Shown here: piece by piece, positions 46,659-59,900 of the stretch
Numbering within the stretch: the first letter of the stretch is position 1
Layout: each line of letters begins with the position of its first letter
Origin: Brugia malayi
Taxonomy: Eukaryota; Nematoda; Chromadorea; Rhabditida; Onchocercidae
NCBI RefSeq assembly: GCF_000002995.4
Contig: NW_025062477.1
Coordinates: forward strand, 3,041,561-3,105,560
Length of the DNA: 64,000 nucleotides
Reading direction: 5' to 3'
Position numbers and translations under genes: made by a program
The notes under the pieces: generated by a model
Seen by the model: only the letters and a program-made list of their open reading frames with translations
Told to the model about the DNA's origin: nothing
The model's database searches: none

Positions 46659-49600
46659 GTTGAATGGTGAATGTTTTAGTTAAGAAAGAATTTCCAAAAA
46701 TAATAGCAATTGTGTTTCTTAACGATATGCGTATAAAATTAATACTCCATATAACAATGGAAAGCTCATCTAAAGGAATCGCAAACTAATTTTCCAGGTT
46801 CAAATATTTCTGCCGCGTTCTCGCTTTCGAATTTGCTTTTACCGCGCGCACTCCCTAGCGAATTTCTATTTTTCCCACATTCTCCTAAGTATGTCTGTCA
46901 CTCGCACTTATCACGAATTTCTATTTTTGCCCTCCCAAATTTCTATTTCTGCAAGCACAAAATATTATAGAGCAATATTATGATTCAATATTCTGAGGAA
47001 GAATTTTACTTGCCCAGTTTCTTTTTTTTTTTTTGATAGCTTTCTAAAAATTATCCTTCAGCTCTAATGAAATAATCGAATTTCCATTATTAATTGTTGT
47101 GGCGGTTATTATTTCATAACAGCCACAAACTATTTCTGTATTCTCATTTATATTTATTCAATTAAAAACAGACAGAATAATCTTGCAAATGCATTACAAT
47201 ATTTCACTACTACCATTATGATCCCAAGCAAAAATCATTTACATGAAAGTTGCATCATTTAAGACACATATGGAGTCTGAATACCTTTGACTAATTGGAA
47301 AAAATAAATAATACAGAGTGTCTCCTCAACTTTATAGAGCTACCGATGTTTTCTTGTTTCTCAAATATATTGCCTATACATTCGCAAAACTTCTACTCAA
47401 AAATGATATAAAATGTGATAGTGAAAAGTTACTAGAACTATAGTTTCACATCGATCACCGTTACTCTGTCAATTCTAGAAAAATTCCTTAATGGACATAA
47501 GACGATTACCTCCTTTACCTTCTTTGAAACTATCTTTTTGATACCCATAGAAAAAATAATACACACCAACATTAAGATGTTCAAGATACAAATGAAATCT
47601 ATGAACAGGATGCGCTTGTAACGAGACAAATCATCTCAATGATTCCACATAACTTCTTTCTTCTAGTTCTTGTATGAAGGGCCTAAAATAGAAAAAATCA
47701 TCCGAATAAAAGTATAATACAAATTTGAAATATTGACCTAGAAAGCGACTAAAAATGATAACAGAAGTGTTACAGTTACTCCGGATGCTTTTTTACAATG
47801 AAAGCTAAAATGATCACTAAAATATTTGTTTAAGCATTTAATTAATGTGAATAATATGCATACCCATGATTTCGTGATTAGTTGAAATCAAAATGGATAC
47901 CCGGAAAAATTTTTTACCAGTAAAGTTTTCCGCAAAAAAACTTTTTTTTTTTCCGAATAACCCAGGAAAGCGACTGATTAAAAATTTCAATGTGAGTTTA
48001 CAAAACTCACTCTGACATACAAACATTTTCGGTGAGCGGAAGTTATCACAGTCAGCAGCCATCCACTCTCCTGCGTAAGCTGCGTAAACACAATTTTTGT
48101 TGTCTGTTATATCCGGTTGTCCTGTACGCCAAAAGAAAAAATGTGTTCGAGTTCCATAGGTACTAGTATCCCAATACCAATCCCTCTTTCCTGCAGGAAT
48201 ATGCTACCAACTTTAATCTCGAAGTTTATATGAAATAAAACCAACTGATCCTAAGGTGATATTTTAGCCACGAACTCTCATCTACAATTCCATGCAATGT
48301 ATTAAAAATAACAACCAGTCAAATAGAAGAGAAAATCGTAAGTTAAGAAGCAAAAAGGATTTGCTATATTCTCAACATTTACCGTTTTTTTTTTTTTTTT
48401 TTTTTTTTAAATTTGATGAATTTACTAAGCTTCTCTAAATCCTGAATAATGAATTATGGAAACTCTACAATCAAATGTTATAGAGTCGTAGTCACCGAAA
48501 TAAAATTATACCTCTTCTCAATCCAAGCCAGAACGACTTCCCACCAGCAAGTCCTGTAAATAAATTTTTATTAAGGCCTAACAAACCTTCAATAAAAATG
48601 TTCAGTCAGTTATAAAATTTCAATAATGAAAAAATAGATTATTATCGAGTAGTTAACAATTCTCCCCTCAATTATGACTTTCAAATAAATTTTCATATAA
48701 TTCAAAACATATATTTCTTTAAAGAAACAATAACAAATACTGGCTCAATCTTACCATAAGCTGTATGTGCCTCCTCCTTATTCCTAATTTTGACTATTTC
48801 ACTATCCAATAAATTGCAAACTGTTCGGATTGCAAAACGAGGCATGAAGTTAGTAAAACCCTGAAACAGTACTACGTTAGTATGTCTGCAAATCCTACTA
48901 TTTCAGACAAATTAAGACTCATTCATTCTATAAATAGACATAGAAAAATATTGAATGATAATAGGTTTAGTATTATATATAATATAACTATTCTTAAGTA
49001 TGACGTATGCTGCATGCATTAATCTCCTTGCAAATCTTTCTGCTCTACAATGACACCTAGTCATGCATAATATCAGAATGTTCAAGAACTTTCGATGAGA
49101 TAAACAATCTAAGGTTAACGCCAACCCAAAATGACGATATAAGGCCGAAATTGTAGCTAAATAGATGATTAAAAAAATATAAAAACGAACCGCGATATAG
49201 CAGTAGTCATGACGATAAACAAATGATGTTTGACATTTCTGACCTAAAACAAAAATCATCTAGATGATGACCAGATAAAGAAACAATTTAATAATACCAG
49301 ATATTTTGCAGAATTGAATTGCAGTAAGTAGAAAGCAGGAACAGAAAACATTGCTTGAACAGCAGAACTATCCACAATATTTCTATTAAAAGGATAAGTT
49401 TATGTGAAAAAAGGTGCTTCCAAAGAATTTCAAAATGTTTGTAGAATAAAGTACAAAAATGAACGAAAGAAATAAAAGTTTCTTGGCACCAACCTAATTC
49501 AATACTAATTTTTAACTTTATCACTGAATTTTGAGCTAATTATACTCATCTAAATTAAGCTATAATTATATCTAATCAAAAACCGCATTTCATTCAAAGT

Positions 49601-49783
49601 GTAAAAATTAGCAATATTTTCAATAAATCTTTTACACAACTAATAATAATATCTGTTAAAAATGCTCCCTATTTAACAGTCAAAGAACTGACCTCTGTAT
49701 GCAGTGGCATTATTCAGAACGGATGACCGAGACACTTTTTCTGAAATAAGAGAAAAAAATAAATAGGAGATCACCAACATTGT
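46659..49783. other. Core segment unique to the right copy
   Basis: This 3.1-kb segment occupies the place held by the aconitase fragment in the left copy. It carries the C-type lectin gene on the minus strand. The part at 46659-47660 holds no gene that I recognise. Around 46805-46960 there is a less AT-rich patch with three imperfect copies of a cgaatttctattttt phrase. Confidence 0.85.
47663..49740 (-). CDS. C-type lectin domain protein with QPD motif, 5' exon not found
   Basis: Six exons on the minus strand join in phase: 49740-49693, 49243-49191, 48860-48755, 48553-48512, 48190-48011 and 47682-47663 (TAG), about 148 aa. The fold's landmarks appear in order: a first Cys with YCY, IRTVCNLLDSEIVKIRNKEE, GKSFWLGLRR, DWYWDTSTYG, FWRTGQPDITDNKNCVYAAY, GEWMAADC and FVCQ before a short tail (SPSYKN). 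QPD is the long-loop motif linked to galactose-type calcium-dependent binding. The usual WND is replaced by WMAAD, so binding is uncertain. Nematode C-type lectins are often secreted and act at the cuticle, gut or host interface. No signal peptide exon is visible; the first exon seen lies 44 bases from the boundary with block B', so the 5' end may be lost. Confidence 0.8.
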
Positions 49784-50959
49784 CTCATTTCATGTTTCTA
49801 TGACAGGAAATAGAAATAAGATGAAGAGATTGGTGATTGCTCTGAATTTTAGCGAATGATTAAGTTACAACATTTGTCCGCATATTTAGTTCACTTTTGT
49901 ACTAATTTTACTCCCAAAAATTTCTATCTCATCTTCATATTTTAGTATTTCCAAAACAAATAATGATTGTCCAAAGTGATCTTAATGCGAACGTTTATAT
50001 CAGCTAGTTTCCGATGATATTTCCTTATTTATTGCATTTATTGGAAGAAATTAATTTTGGAAATCGACTTGATAAATTAGAGGGAGAAGATTTAATCGAT
50101 ATTACTTCTGAATTTTTCAGGATTGAGTGACTGGTATGTGTGTAAACATGAGATGTATCCCTTATTATATATTGTATATCTTAGTGATCCTCTGATTTTG
50201 TTCGATTTCGAATTCTTGTGATAAAATGTTCAAGTCAGTATTTAGTAGGATTCTTTTGTGCATGTTGATTGCAGTCATTTTGGATAGTTGGACGGTCTTG
50301 ATACTTCCCGTTTTTGTTTGTAATGATTGTACTGTTCATAATTCCTCATGTACTTTAATAATAATCTCATTGATTTCAAGTTTTTTTTTGATGTTTTTGC
50401 ATTTCAACATTTCAGGAGCATCAAATACTGGAAGAGAATTTTCGGAAACACAAATTCTTGTGGATAGTTAATAGATTTGGAATTAATAGTTCTCTAAACA
50501 AATTACGATATTACTTCTGAATTGAAAATTAGAGGTTAGAGGGAAAGAAAACTGAATCAAACTGAGTACAATTATCGTTTCTCATCCTAAATAATAACAC
50601 ACATATTAATTTATTTAAATGCATTTAAATGCGTGTTCGAAGTTATACTGAGGAGTTTTATTTATTATACAGTGATATACAGACAGCAAGCGAATCACAA
50701 CAAACGTATATTGCTCGTTAGGTGGATAGCATCCAATATATTTAATTAATGAATAGCTAGCTATGTTCAGGGATGGAATTTAAATTCATTTATAGATTTT
50801 GATTTAAGAACAATCGAAGCATGGGTATAGCTAATAATATTTCCTTATTGTAGTCTGGGAGAACTCTTCAAAAATACTAAATTTTTCCAGCATTATGAAT
50901 AAAATTATATGTGAGATTCAAAATTTTTATTAATAGTAGAGTAGAGAGTGTGTTAAATT
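49784..50959. repeat. Segmental duplication, block B' (right copy)
   Basis: This is the counterpart of 28390-29564. It ends at gtgttaaatt, directly joined to satellite sequence. It contains the 50226-50471 hydrophobic frame and nothing else that I can name. Confidence 0.95.
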
Positions 50960-53900
50960 TGAACTTAATTGAATTGAATATTTTAAAATATTTTAAAATA
51001 TTGTAATTTGAACTTAATTGAATATTTTCTGTGCTCTCTATGGGCACTGGCCACATTCGATGTGGTCATTTTTCAATTTAAATAATTTTAATAATTCAGT
51101 TTTAAACATTATTTCAGCATTAAAATTAATTTTATTAAGTTCTTGTATTAGCAATTTTCAATTTAATTAAGTGTCTAAACAACTAAAAAATATAATTTAA
51201 TTTGAAAAAAGACATAATTTGAACTTAATTTAATATTTTCTATGCTCTGTATGGGCACTGGTCACATTCGGTGTGGTCATTTTTCAATTTAAATAATTTT
51301 AATAATTATGTTTTTAACATTATTTCAGCATTAAAATTAATTAAATTTTTTAACAGTGATAGTTTTAAATCATTCTCGCAATTAAAAATAAATTTTAATA
51401 TTAAGAAAATGCCGCAATTTGTGTTAGATTTTGCATATTGAACCAAAAAATAAGTTCTTGAATTAGCAAATTTCAATTTAATTAAGTGTTTAAACAACTA
51501 AGAAATATAATTTAATTTGAAAAAAGACATAATTTGAACTTAATTGATTATTTTCAATGCTCTGTATGGGCACTGGTCACATTCGGTGTGGTCATTTTTC
51601 AACTTAAATAATTTTAATAATTGAGTTTTAAACATTATTTCAGCATTAAAATTAATTTTTTAAGTTCTGATATTAGCAAATTTCAATTTGATTAGGAGTT
51701 TAAACAACTAAAAAATACAATTTAATTTGAAAAAAGACATAATTTGAACTTAATTTAATATTTTCTATGCTCTGTATGGGCACTGGTCACATTCGGTGTG
51801 GTCATTTTTCAATTTAAATAATTTTAATAATTGAGTTTTAAACATTATTTCAGCATTAAAATTTTTTAAATTTTTAAACAGTGATAGTTTTAAATCATTC
51901 TCCAATTAAAATTAAATTTTAATTAAGATTTAAAATTTTAATATTATTGCAATCAGTATTAGTTACTGTATATAGAATTTAAAAATAAGTTCTAGTAATA
52001 GCAAATTACATTTTAATTAAGTGTTTAAACAACTAAATAATATAACTTAATTTGAAAAAAGACATAATTTGAACTTAATTTAATATTTTCTGTGCTCTCT
52101 ATGGGCACTGGTCACATTCGATGTGGTCATTTTTCAACTTAAATAATTTTAATAATTGAGTTTTAAACATTATTTCAGCATTAAAATTAATTTTTTAAGT
52201 TCTGATATTAGCAAATCTCAATTTGACTAGGAGTTTAAACAACTAAAAAATATAATTTAATTTGAAAAAAGACATAATTTGAACTTAATTGATTATTTTC
52301 AATGCTCTGTATGGGCACTGGTCACATTCGGTGTGGTCATTTTTCAACTTAAATAATTTTAATAATTGAGTTTTAAACATTATTTCAGCATTAAAATTAA
52401 TTAAATTTTTAAACAGTGATAGTTTTAAATCATTCTCGCAATTAAAAATAAATTTTAATTCAAATTTAAAATTTTAATATTAAGAAAATGTCGCAATTTG
52501 TATTAGATTTTGCATATCGAACTAAAAAATAATTTCTGGTATCAGCAAATTTCAATTTAAATAGGTGTTTAAACTGCTTAAAAATATAATTCAATTTGAA
52601 AAAAGACATAATTTGAACTTAATTGATTATTTTCTATGCTCTGTATGGGCACTGGTCACATTCGGTGTGGTCATTTTTCAACTTAAATAATTTTAATAAT
52701 TGAGTTTTAAACATTATTTCTGCATTAAAATAATTTTTTAAGTTCTGATATTAGCAAATTTCAATTTGACTAGGAGTTTAAACAACTAAAAAATATAATT
52801 TAATTTGAAAAAAGACATAATTTGAACTTAATTGATTACTTTCTATGCTCTGTATGGGCACTGGTCACATTCGGTGTGGTCATTTTTCAACTTAAATAAT
52901 TTTAATATATAAGTTTTTAACATTATTTCAGCATTAAAATTAATTAAATTTTTAAACAGTGATAGTTTTAAATCATTTTCGCAATTAAAAATAAATTTGA
53001 ATTCAAATTTAAAATGTTAATATTAAAAAGTGCTGCAATTTGTATTAGATTTTGTATATCGAACTAAAAAATAATTTCTGGTATAAGCAAATTTTAATTT
53101 AATTAAGTGTCTAAACAACTAAAAAATATAATTTAAATTGAAAAAAGAGGTAATTTGAACTTAATTGAATATTTTCTGTGCTCTGTATGGGCACTGGTCA
53201 AATTCGGTGTGGTCATTTTTCAACTTAAATAATTTTAATAAATAAGTTTTAAACATTATTTCAGCATTAAAATAAATTTTTTTATGTTCTTGTATTAACA
53301 ATTTTCAATTTAATTAAGTGTATAAACAACTAAATAATATAACTTAATTTGAAAAAAGACATAATTTGAACTTAATTGATTATTTTCTATGCTCTGTATG
53401 GGCACTGGTCACATTCGGTGTGGTCATTTTTCAACTTAAATAATTTCAATAAATAAGTTTTAAACATTATTTCAGCACTAAAATTAATTAAATTTTTAAA
53501 CAGTGATAGTTTTAAATCATTCTCGCAATTAAAAATAAATTTGAATTCAAATTTAAAATGTTAATATTAAAAAGTGTTGCAATTTGTATTAGTTTTTGTA
53601 TATCGAACTAAAAAATAATTTCCGGTATCAGCAAATTTCAATTTAATTAAGTGTCTAAACAACTAAAAAATATAATTTAAATTGAAAAAAGAGGTAATTT
53701 GAACTTAATTGAATATTTTCTGTGCTCTGTATGGGCACTGGTCACATTCGGTGTGGTCATTTTTCAACTTAAATAATTTTAATAAATAAGTTTTAAACAT
53801 TATTTCAGCACTAAAAATAATTTTTTATGTTCTTGTATTAACAATTTTCAATTTTATTAAGTGTATAAACAACTAAATAATATAACTTAATTTGAAAAAA

Positions 53901-56900
53901 GACATAATTTGAACTTAATTGATTACTTTCTATGCTCTGTATGGGCACTGGTCACATTCGGTGTGGTCATTTTTCAACTTAAATAATTTTATTAATTATG
54001 CTTTAAACATTATTTCAGCACTAAAATTAATTAAATTTTTAAACAGTGATAGTTTTAAATCATTCTCGCAATTAAAAATAAATTTGAATTCAAATTTAAA
54101 ACGTTAATATTAAAAATATGTTCCAATTTGTATTAGATTTTGTATATTGAACTAAAAAATAAGTTCTAGTAATAGCAAATTTCAATTTAATTAAGTGTAT
54201 AAACAACTAAATAATATAACTTAATTTGAAAAAAGTCATAATTTGAACTTAATTGATTACTTTCTATGCTCTGCATGGGCACTGGTCACATTCGGTGTGG
54301 TCATTTTTCAACTTAAATAATTTTAATAAATAAATTTTAAACATTATTTCAGCATTAAAATTAATTAAATTTTAAACAGTGATATTTTTAATCATTTTCG
54401 CAATTAAAATAAATTTTAATTCAAATTTAAAACGTTAATATTAAAAATATGTTCCAATTTGTATTAGATTTTGTATATTGAACTAAAAAATAAGTTCTTG
54501 TATTAGCAATTTTCAATTTAATTAAGTGTCTAAACAACTAAAAAATATAATTTAAATTGAAAAAAGACATAATTTGAACTTAATTGATTATTTTCTATCC
54601 TCTGTATGGGCACTGGTCACATTCGGTGTGGTCATTTTTCAACTTAAATAATTTTAATAATTGAGTTTTAAACATTATTTCAGCATTAAAATTTATTAAA
54701 TTTTAAACAGTGATAGTTTTAAATCATTTTCGCAATTAAAAATAAATTTGAATTCAATTTAAAATTTTAATATTAAGAAAATGCGGAAATTTGTATTAGA
54801 TTTAGTATTTTGAACTATAAAAGAAGCTCTGGTATAAGCAAATTTTAATTTAATTAAGTGTCTAAACAACTAAAAAATATAATTTAATTTGAAAAAAGTC
54901 ATAATTTGAACTTAATTGATTACTTTCTATGCTCTGTATGAGCACTGGTCACATTCGGTGTGGTCATTTTTCAACTTAAATAATTTCAATAAATAAGTTT
55001 TAAACATTATTTCAGCATTAAAATAATTTTTTATGTTCTTGTATTAACAATTTTCAATTTAATTAAGTGTATAAACAACTAAACGATATAACTTAATTTG
55101 AAAAAAGTCATAATTTGAACTTAATTGATTACTTTCTATGCTCTGTATGGGCACTGGTCACATTCGGTGTGGTCATTTTTCAACTTAAATAATTTTAATA
55201 AATAAGTTTTAAACATTATTTCAGCATTAAAATTAATTTTTTATGTTCTTGTATCAGCAATTTTCAATTTTATTAAGTGTCTAAACAACTAAACGATATA
55301 ACTTAATTTGAAAAAAGTCATAATTTGAACTTAATGATACTTTCTATGCTCTGTATGGGCACTGGTCACATTCGGTGTGGTCATTTTTCAACTTAAATAA
55401 TTTTAATAATTGTTTTAAACATTATTTCAGCATTAAAATTAATTAAATTTTTAACAGTGATATTTTTAATCATTCTCGCAATTAAAAATAAATTTTAATT
55501 CAAATTTAAAAGTTAATATTAAAAATATGCTCCAATTTGTATTTAGATTTTGATATTGAACTAAAAAATAAGTTCTAGTAATAGCAAATTTCAATTTAAT
55601 TAAGTGTATAAACAACTAAATAATATAACTTAATTTGAAAAAAGTCATAATTTGAACTTAATTGATTACTTTCTATGCTCTGTATGGGCACTGGTCACAT
55701 TCGGTGTGGTCATTTTTCAACTTAAATAATTTTAATAAATAAGTTTTAAACATTATTTCAGCATTAAATTTCTTAAATTTTTAAACAGTGATAGATTTAA
55801 ATCATTCTCCAATTAAAATTAAATTTTAATATTAAGAAAATCGCAGCAATTTGTATTAGTTTTCTATAATGAAACTAAAAAATAAGTTCTTGTATTAGCA
55901 ATTTTCAATTTTATTAAGTGTCTAAACAACTAAAAAATATAATTTAAATTGAAAAAAGAGGTAATTTGAACTTAATTGAATATTTTCTGTGCTCTGTATG
56001 GCACTGGTCAAATTCGTGTGGTCATTTTTAACTTAAATAATTTTAATAAATTGAGTTTTAACATTATTTCAGGATTAAAATTATTTAAATTTTTAAACAG
56101 TGATAGATTTAAATCATTCTCCAATTAAAATTAAATTTTTAATATAAGAAATCGCAGCAATTTGTATTAGATTTTCTATAATGAACTAAAAAATAAGTTC
56201 TTGTATTAGCAATTTTCAATTTTATTAAGTGTCTAAACAACTAAAAAATATAATTTAATTTGAAAAAAGTCATAATTTGAACTTAATTGATTACTTTCTA
56301 TGCTCTGTATGAGCACTTGTCACATTCGGTCGTGGTCATTTTTCAACTTAAATAATTTCAATAAATAAGTTCTAAACATTATTTCGCATTAAAATAATTT
56401 TTTATGTTCTTGTATTAACAATTTTCAATTTAATTAAGTGTATAAACAATAAAACGATATATACTTAATTTGAAAAAAGTCATAATTTGAACTTAATTGA
56501 TTACTTTCTATGCTCTGTATGGGCACTGGTCACATTCGGTGTGGTCATTTTTCAACTTAAATAATTTAATAATTGAGTTTTAAACATTATTTCAGCATTA
56601 AAATTAATTAAATTTTTAAACAGTGATAGTTTAAATCATTCTCGCAATTAAAAATAAATTTAATTCAATTTAAAACGTTAATATTAAAAATATGTTCCAA
56701 TTTGTATTTAATTTTGTATATTGAAACTAAAAAATAAGTTCTAGTAATAGCAATTTCAATTTATTTAAGTGTATAAACAACTAAATAATATAACTTAATT
56801 TGAAAAAAGTCATAATTTGAAACTTAATGATTACTTTCTATGCTCTGTATGGGCACTGGTCAAATTCGGTGTGGTCATTTTTCAACTTAAATAATTTTAA

Positions 56901-59900
56901 TAAATAAGTTTTAAACATTATTTCAGCATTAAAATAAATTTTTTATGTTCTTGTATTAACAATTTTCAATTTTATTAAGTGTCTAAACAACTAAAAAATA
57001 TAATTTAAATTGAAAAAGACATAATTTTGAACTTAATTGATTATTTTCTATCCTCTGTATGGGCACTGGTACATTCGGTGTGGTCATTTTTCAACTTAAA
57101 TAATTTTAATAAATAAGTTTTAAACATTATTTCAGCACTAAAAATAATTTTTTATGTTCTTGTATTAACAATTTTCAATTTTATTAAGTGTATAAACAAC
57201 TAAATAATATAATTAATTTGAAAAAAGACATAATTTGAACTTAATGGATTACTTTCTATGCTCTGTATGGCACTGGTCACATTCGGTGTGGTCATTTTTC
57301 AACTTAAATAATTTTTAATAATTGAGTTTTAAACATTATTTCAGCATTAAAATTTATTAAATTTTTAAACATGATAGTTTTAAATCATTTTCGCAATTAA
57401 ATAAATTTGAATTCAAATTTAAAATTTAATATTAAGAAAATGCGGAAATTTGTATTAGATTTAGTATTTTGAACTATAAAAGAAGCTCTGGTATAAGCAA
57501 ATTTTAATTTAATTAAGTGTCTAAACAACTAAAAAATATAATTTAATTTGAAAAAAGTTCATATTTTGAACTTAATTGATTACTTTCTATGCTCTGTATG
57601 AGCACTGTCAAATTCGGTGTGGTCATTTTTCAACTTAAATAATTTCAATAAATAGTTTTAACATTATTTCAGCATTAATAATTTTTTATGTTCTTGTATT
57701 AACAATTTTCAATTTAATTAAGTGTATAAACAACTAAATAATATAACTTAATTGAAAAAAGTCATATTTTGAACTTAATTGATTACTTTCTATGCTCTGT
57801 ATGGGACTGGTCAAATTCGGTGTGGTCATTTTTCAACTTTAAATAATTTTAATAAATAAGTTTTAAACTTATTCAGCATTAAATAAATTTTTTATGTTCT
57901 TGTATTACATTTTCAATTTTATTAAGTGTCTAAACAACTAAAAAATATAATTTAAATTGAAAAAAGAGGTAATTTGAACTTAATTGATATTTCTGTGCTC
58001 TGTATGGGCACTGGTCAAATTCGGTGTGGTCATTTTTCAACCTAAATAATTTTAATAAATATGTTTTAAACATTATTTCAGCATTAAAATTAATTAAATT
58101 TTAAACAGTGATATTTTTAAATCATTCTCGCATTTAAAAATAATTTTATTTCAAATTTAAAATGTTAATATTAAAAAGTGCTGCAATTTGTATTAGATTT
58201 TGTATATTGAACTAAAAATAAGTTCTAGTAATAGCAAATTTCAATTTAATTAAGTGTATAAACAACTAAATAAGATAACTTAATTTGAAAAAGTCATAAT
58301 TTGAACTTAATTGATTACTTTCTATGCTCTGTATGGGCACTGGTCACATTTCGGTGTGGTCATTTTTTCAACTTAAATAATTTTAATAATTGAGTTTGAA
58401 CATTATTTCAGCATTAAAATTTCTTAAATTTTAACAGTGATAGTTTTAAATCATTTTCGCAATTAAAAATAAATTTGAATTCAAATTTAAAATTTTTAAT
58501 ATTAAGAAAAGCGCAATTTGTTTGTTTTATGTATATTGAACTAAAAATAAGTTCTTGTATTAGCAATTTCAATTTAATTAAGTGTCTAACAACTAAAAAT
58601 ATAATTAAATTGAAAAAAGACATAATTTGAACTTAATTGATTATTTTCTATCCTCTGTATGGCACTGGTCACATTCGGTGTGTCATTTTTCAACTTAATA
58701 ATTTTAATAAATAAGTTTTAACATTATTCAGCACTAAAAATAATTTTTTATGTTCTTGTATTAACAATTTTCATTTTATTAAGTGTATAAACAACTAAAT
58801 AATATAATTAATTTGAAAAAGACATAATTTGAACTTAATGGATACTTTTCTATGCTCTGTATGGGCACTGGTCACATTCGGTGTGGTCATTTTTCAAACT
58901 TAAATAATTTTAATAATTGAGTTTTAAACATTATTTCAGCATTAAAATTATTTAAATTTTTTAAACAGTGATAGTTTTAAATCATTTTCGCAATTAAAAA
59001 TAAATTTGAATTCAAATTTAAAATTTTAATATTAAGAAAATGCGGAAATTTGTAATTAGATTTAGTATTTTGAACTATAAAAGAAGCTCTGTAAAGCAAA
59101 TTTTAATTTAATTAAGTGTCTAAACAACTAAAAAATATAATTTAATTTGAAAAAAGTCATAATTTGAACTTAATTGATTACTTTCTATGCTCTGTATGAG
59201 CACTGGTCACATTCGGTGTGGTCATTTTTCAACTTAAATAATTTCAATAAATAAGTTTTAAACATTATTTCAGCATTAAAAATTTTTTTATGTTCTTGTA
59301 TTAACAATTTTCAATTTAATTAAGTGTATAAAAACTAAACGATATAACTTAATTTGAAAAAAGTCATAATTTGAACTTAATTGATTACTTTCTATGCTCT
59401 GTATGGGCACTGGTCACATTCGGTGTGGTCATTTTTCAACTTAAATAATTTTAATAATTGAGTTTTAAACATTATTTCAGCATTAAAATTAATTAAATTT
59501 TAAACAGTGATATGTTTTAAATCATTCTCGCAATTAAAAAATAAATTTTAATTAAAATTTAAAAACGTTAATATTAAAAATATGTTCAATTTGTATTAGA
59601 TTTTGTATATTGAAACTAAACAAATAAGTTCTAGTAATAGCAAATTTCAATTTATTTAAGTGTATAAACAACTAAATAATATAACTTAATTTAAAAAAGT
59701 CATAATTTGAACTTAATTGATTACTTTCTATGCTCTGTATGGCATGGTCAAAATTCGGGTGGTCATTTTTCAACTTAAATAATTTTAATAAATAAGTTTT
59801 AAACATTATTTCAGCATTAAAATAAATTTTTTATGTTCTTGTATTAACAATTTTCAATTTTATTAGTGTCTAAACAACTAAAAAATATAATTTAAATTGA

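Noticed and set aside
47438..47629. Minus-strand hydrophobic frame just downstream of the lectin, possible membrane anchor
   Set aside because: Joining it needs a weak acceptor; the strong ctattttag acceptor gives an in-frame stop after six residues.
48912..49190. Long minus-strand frame continuing from the YRHDYCYIA exon
   Set aside because: It is intron read-through; the donor after IA and the next exon at 48860 continue the lectin fold.
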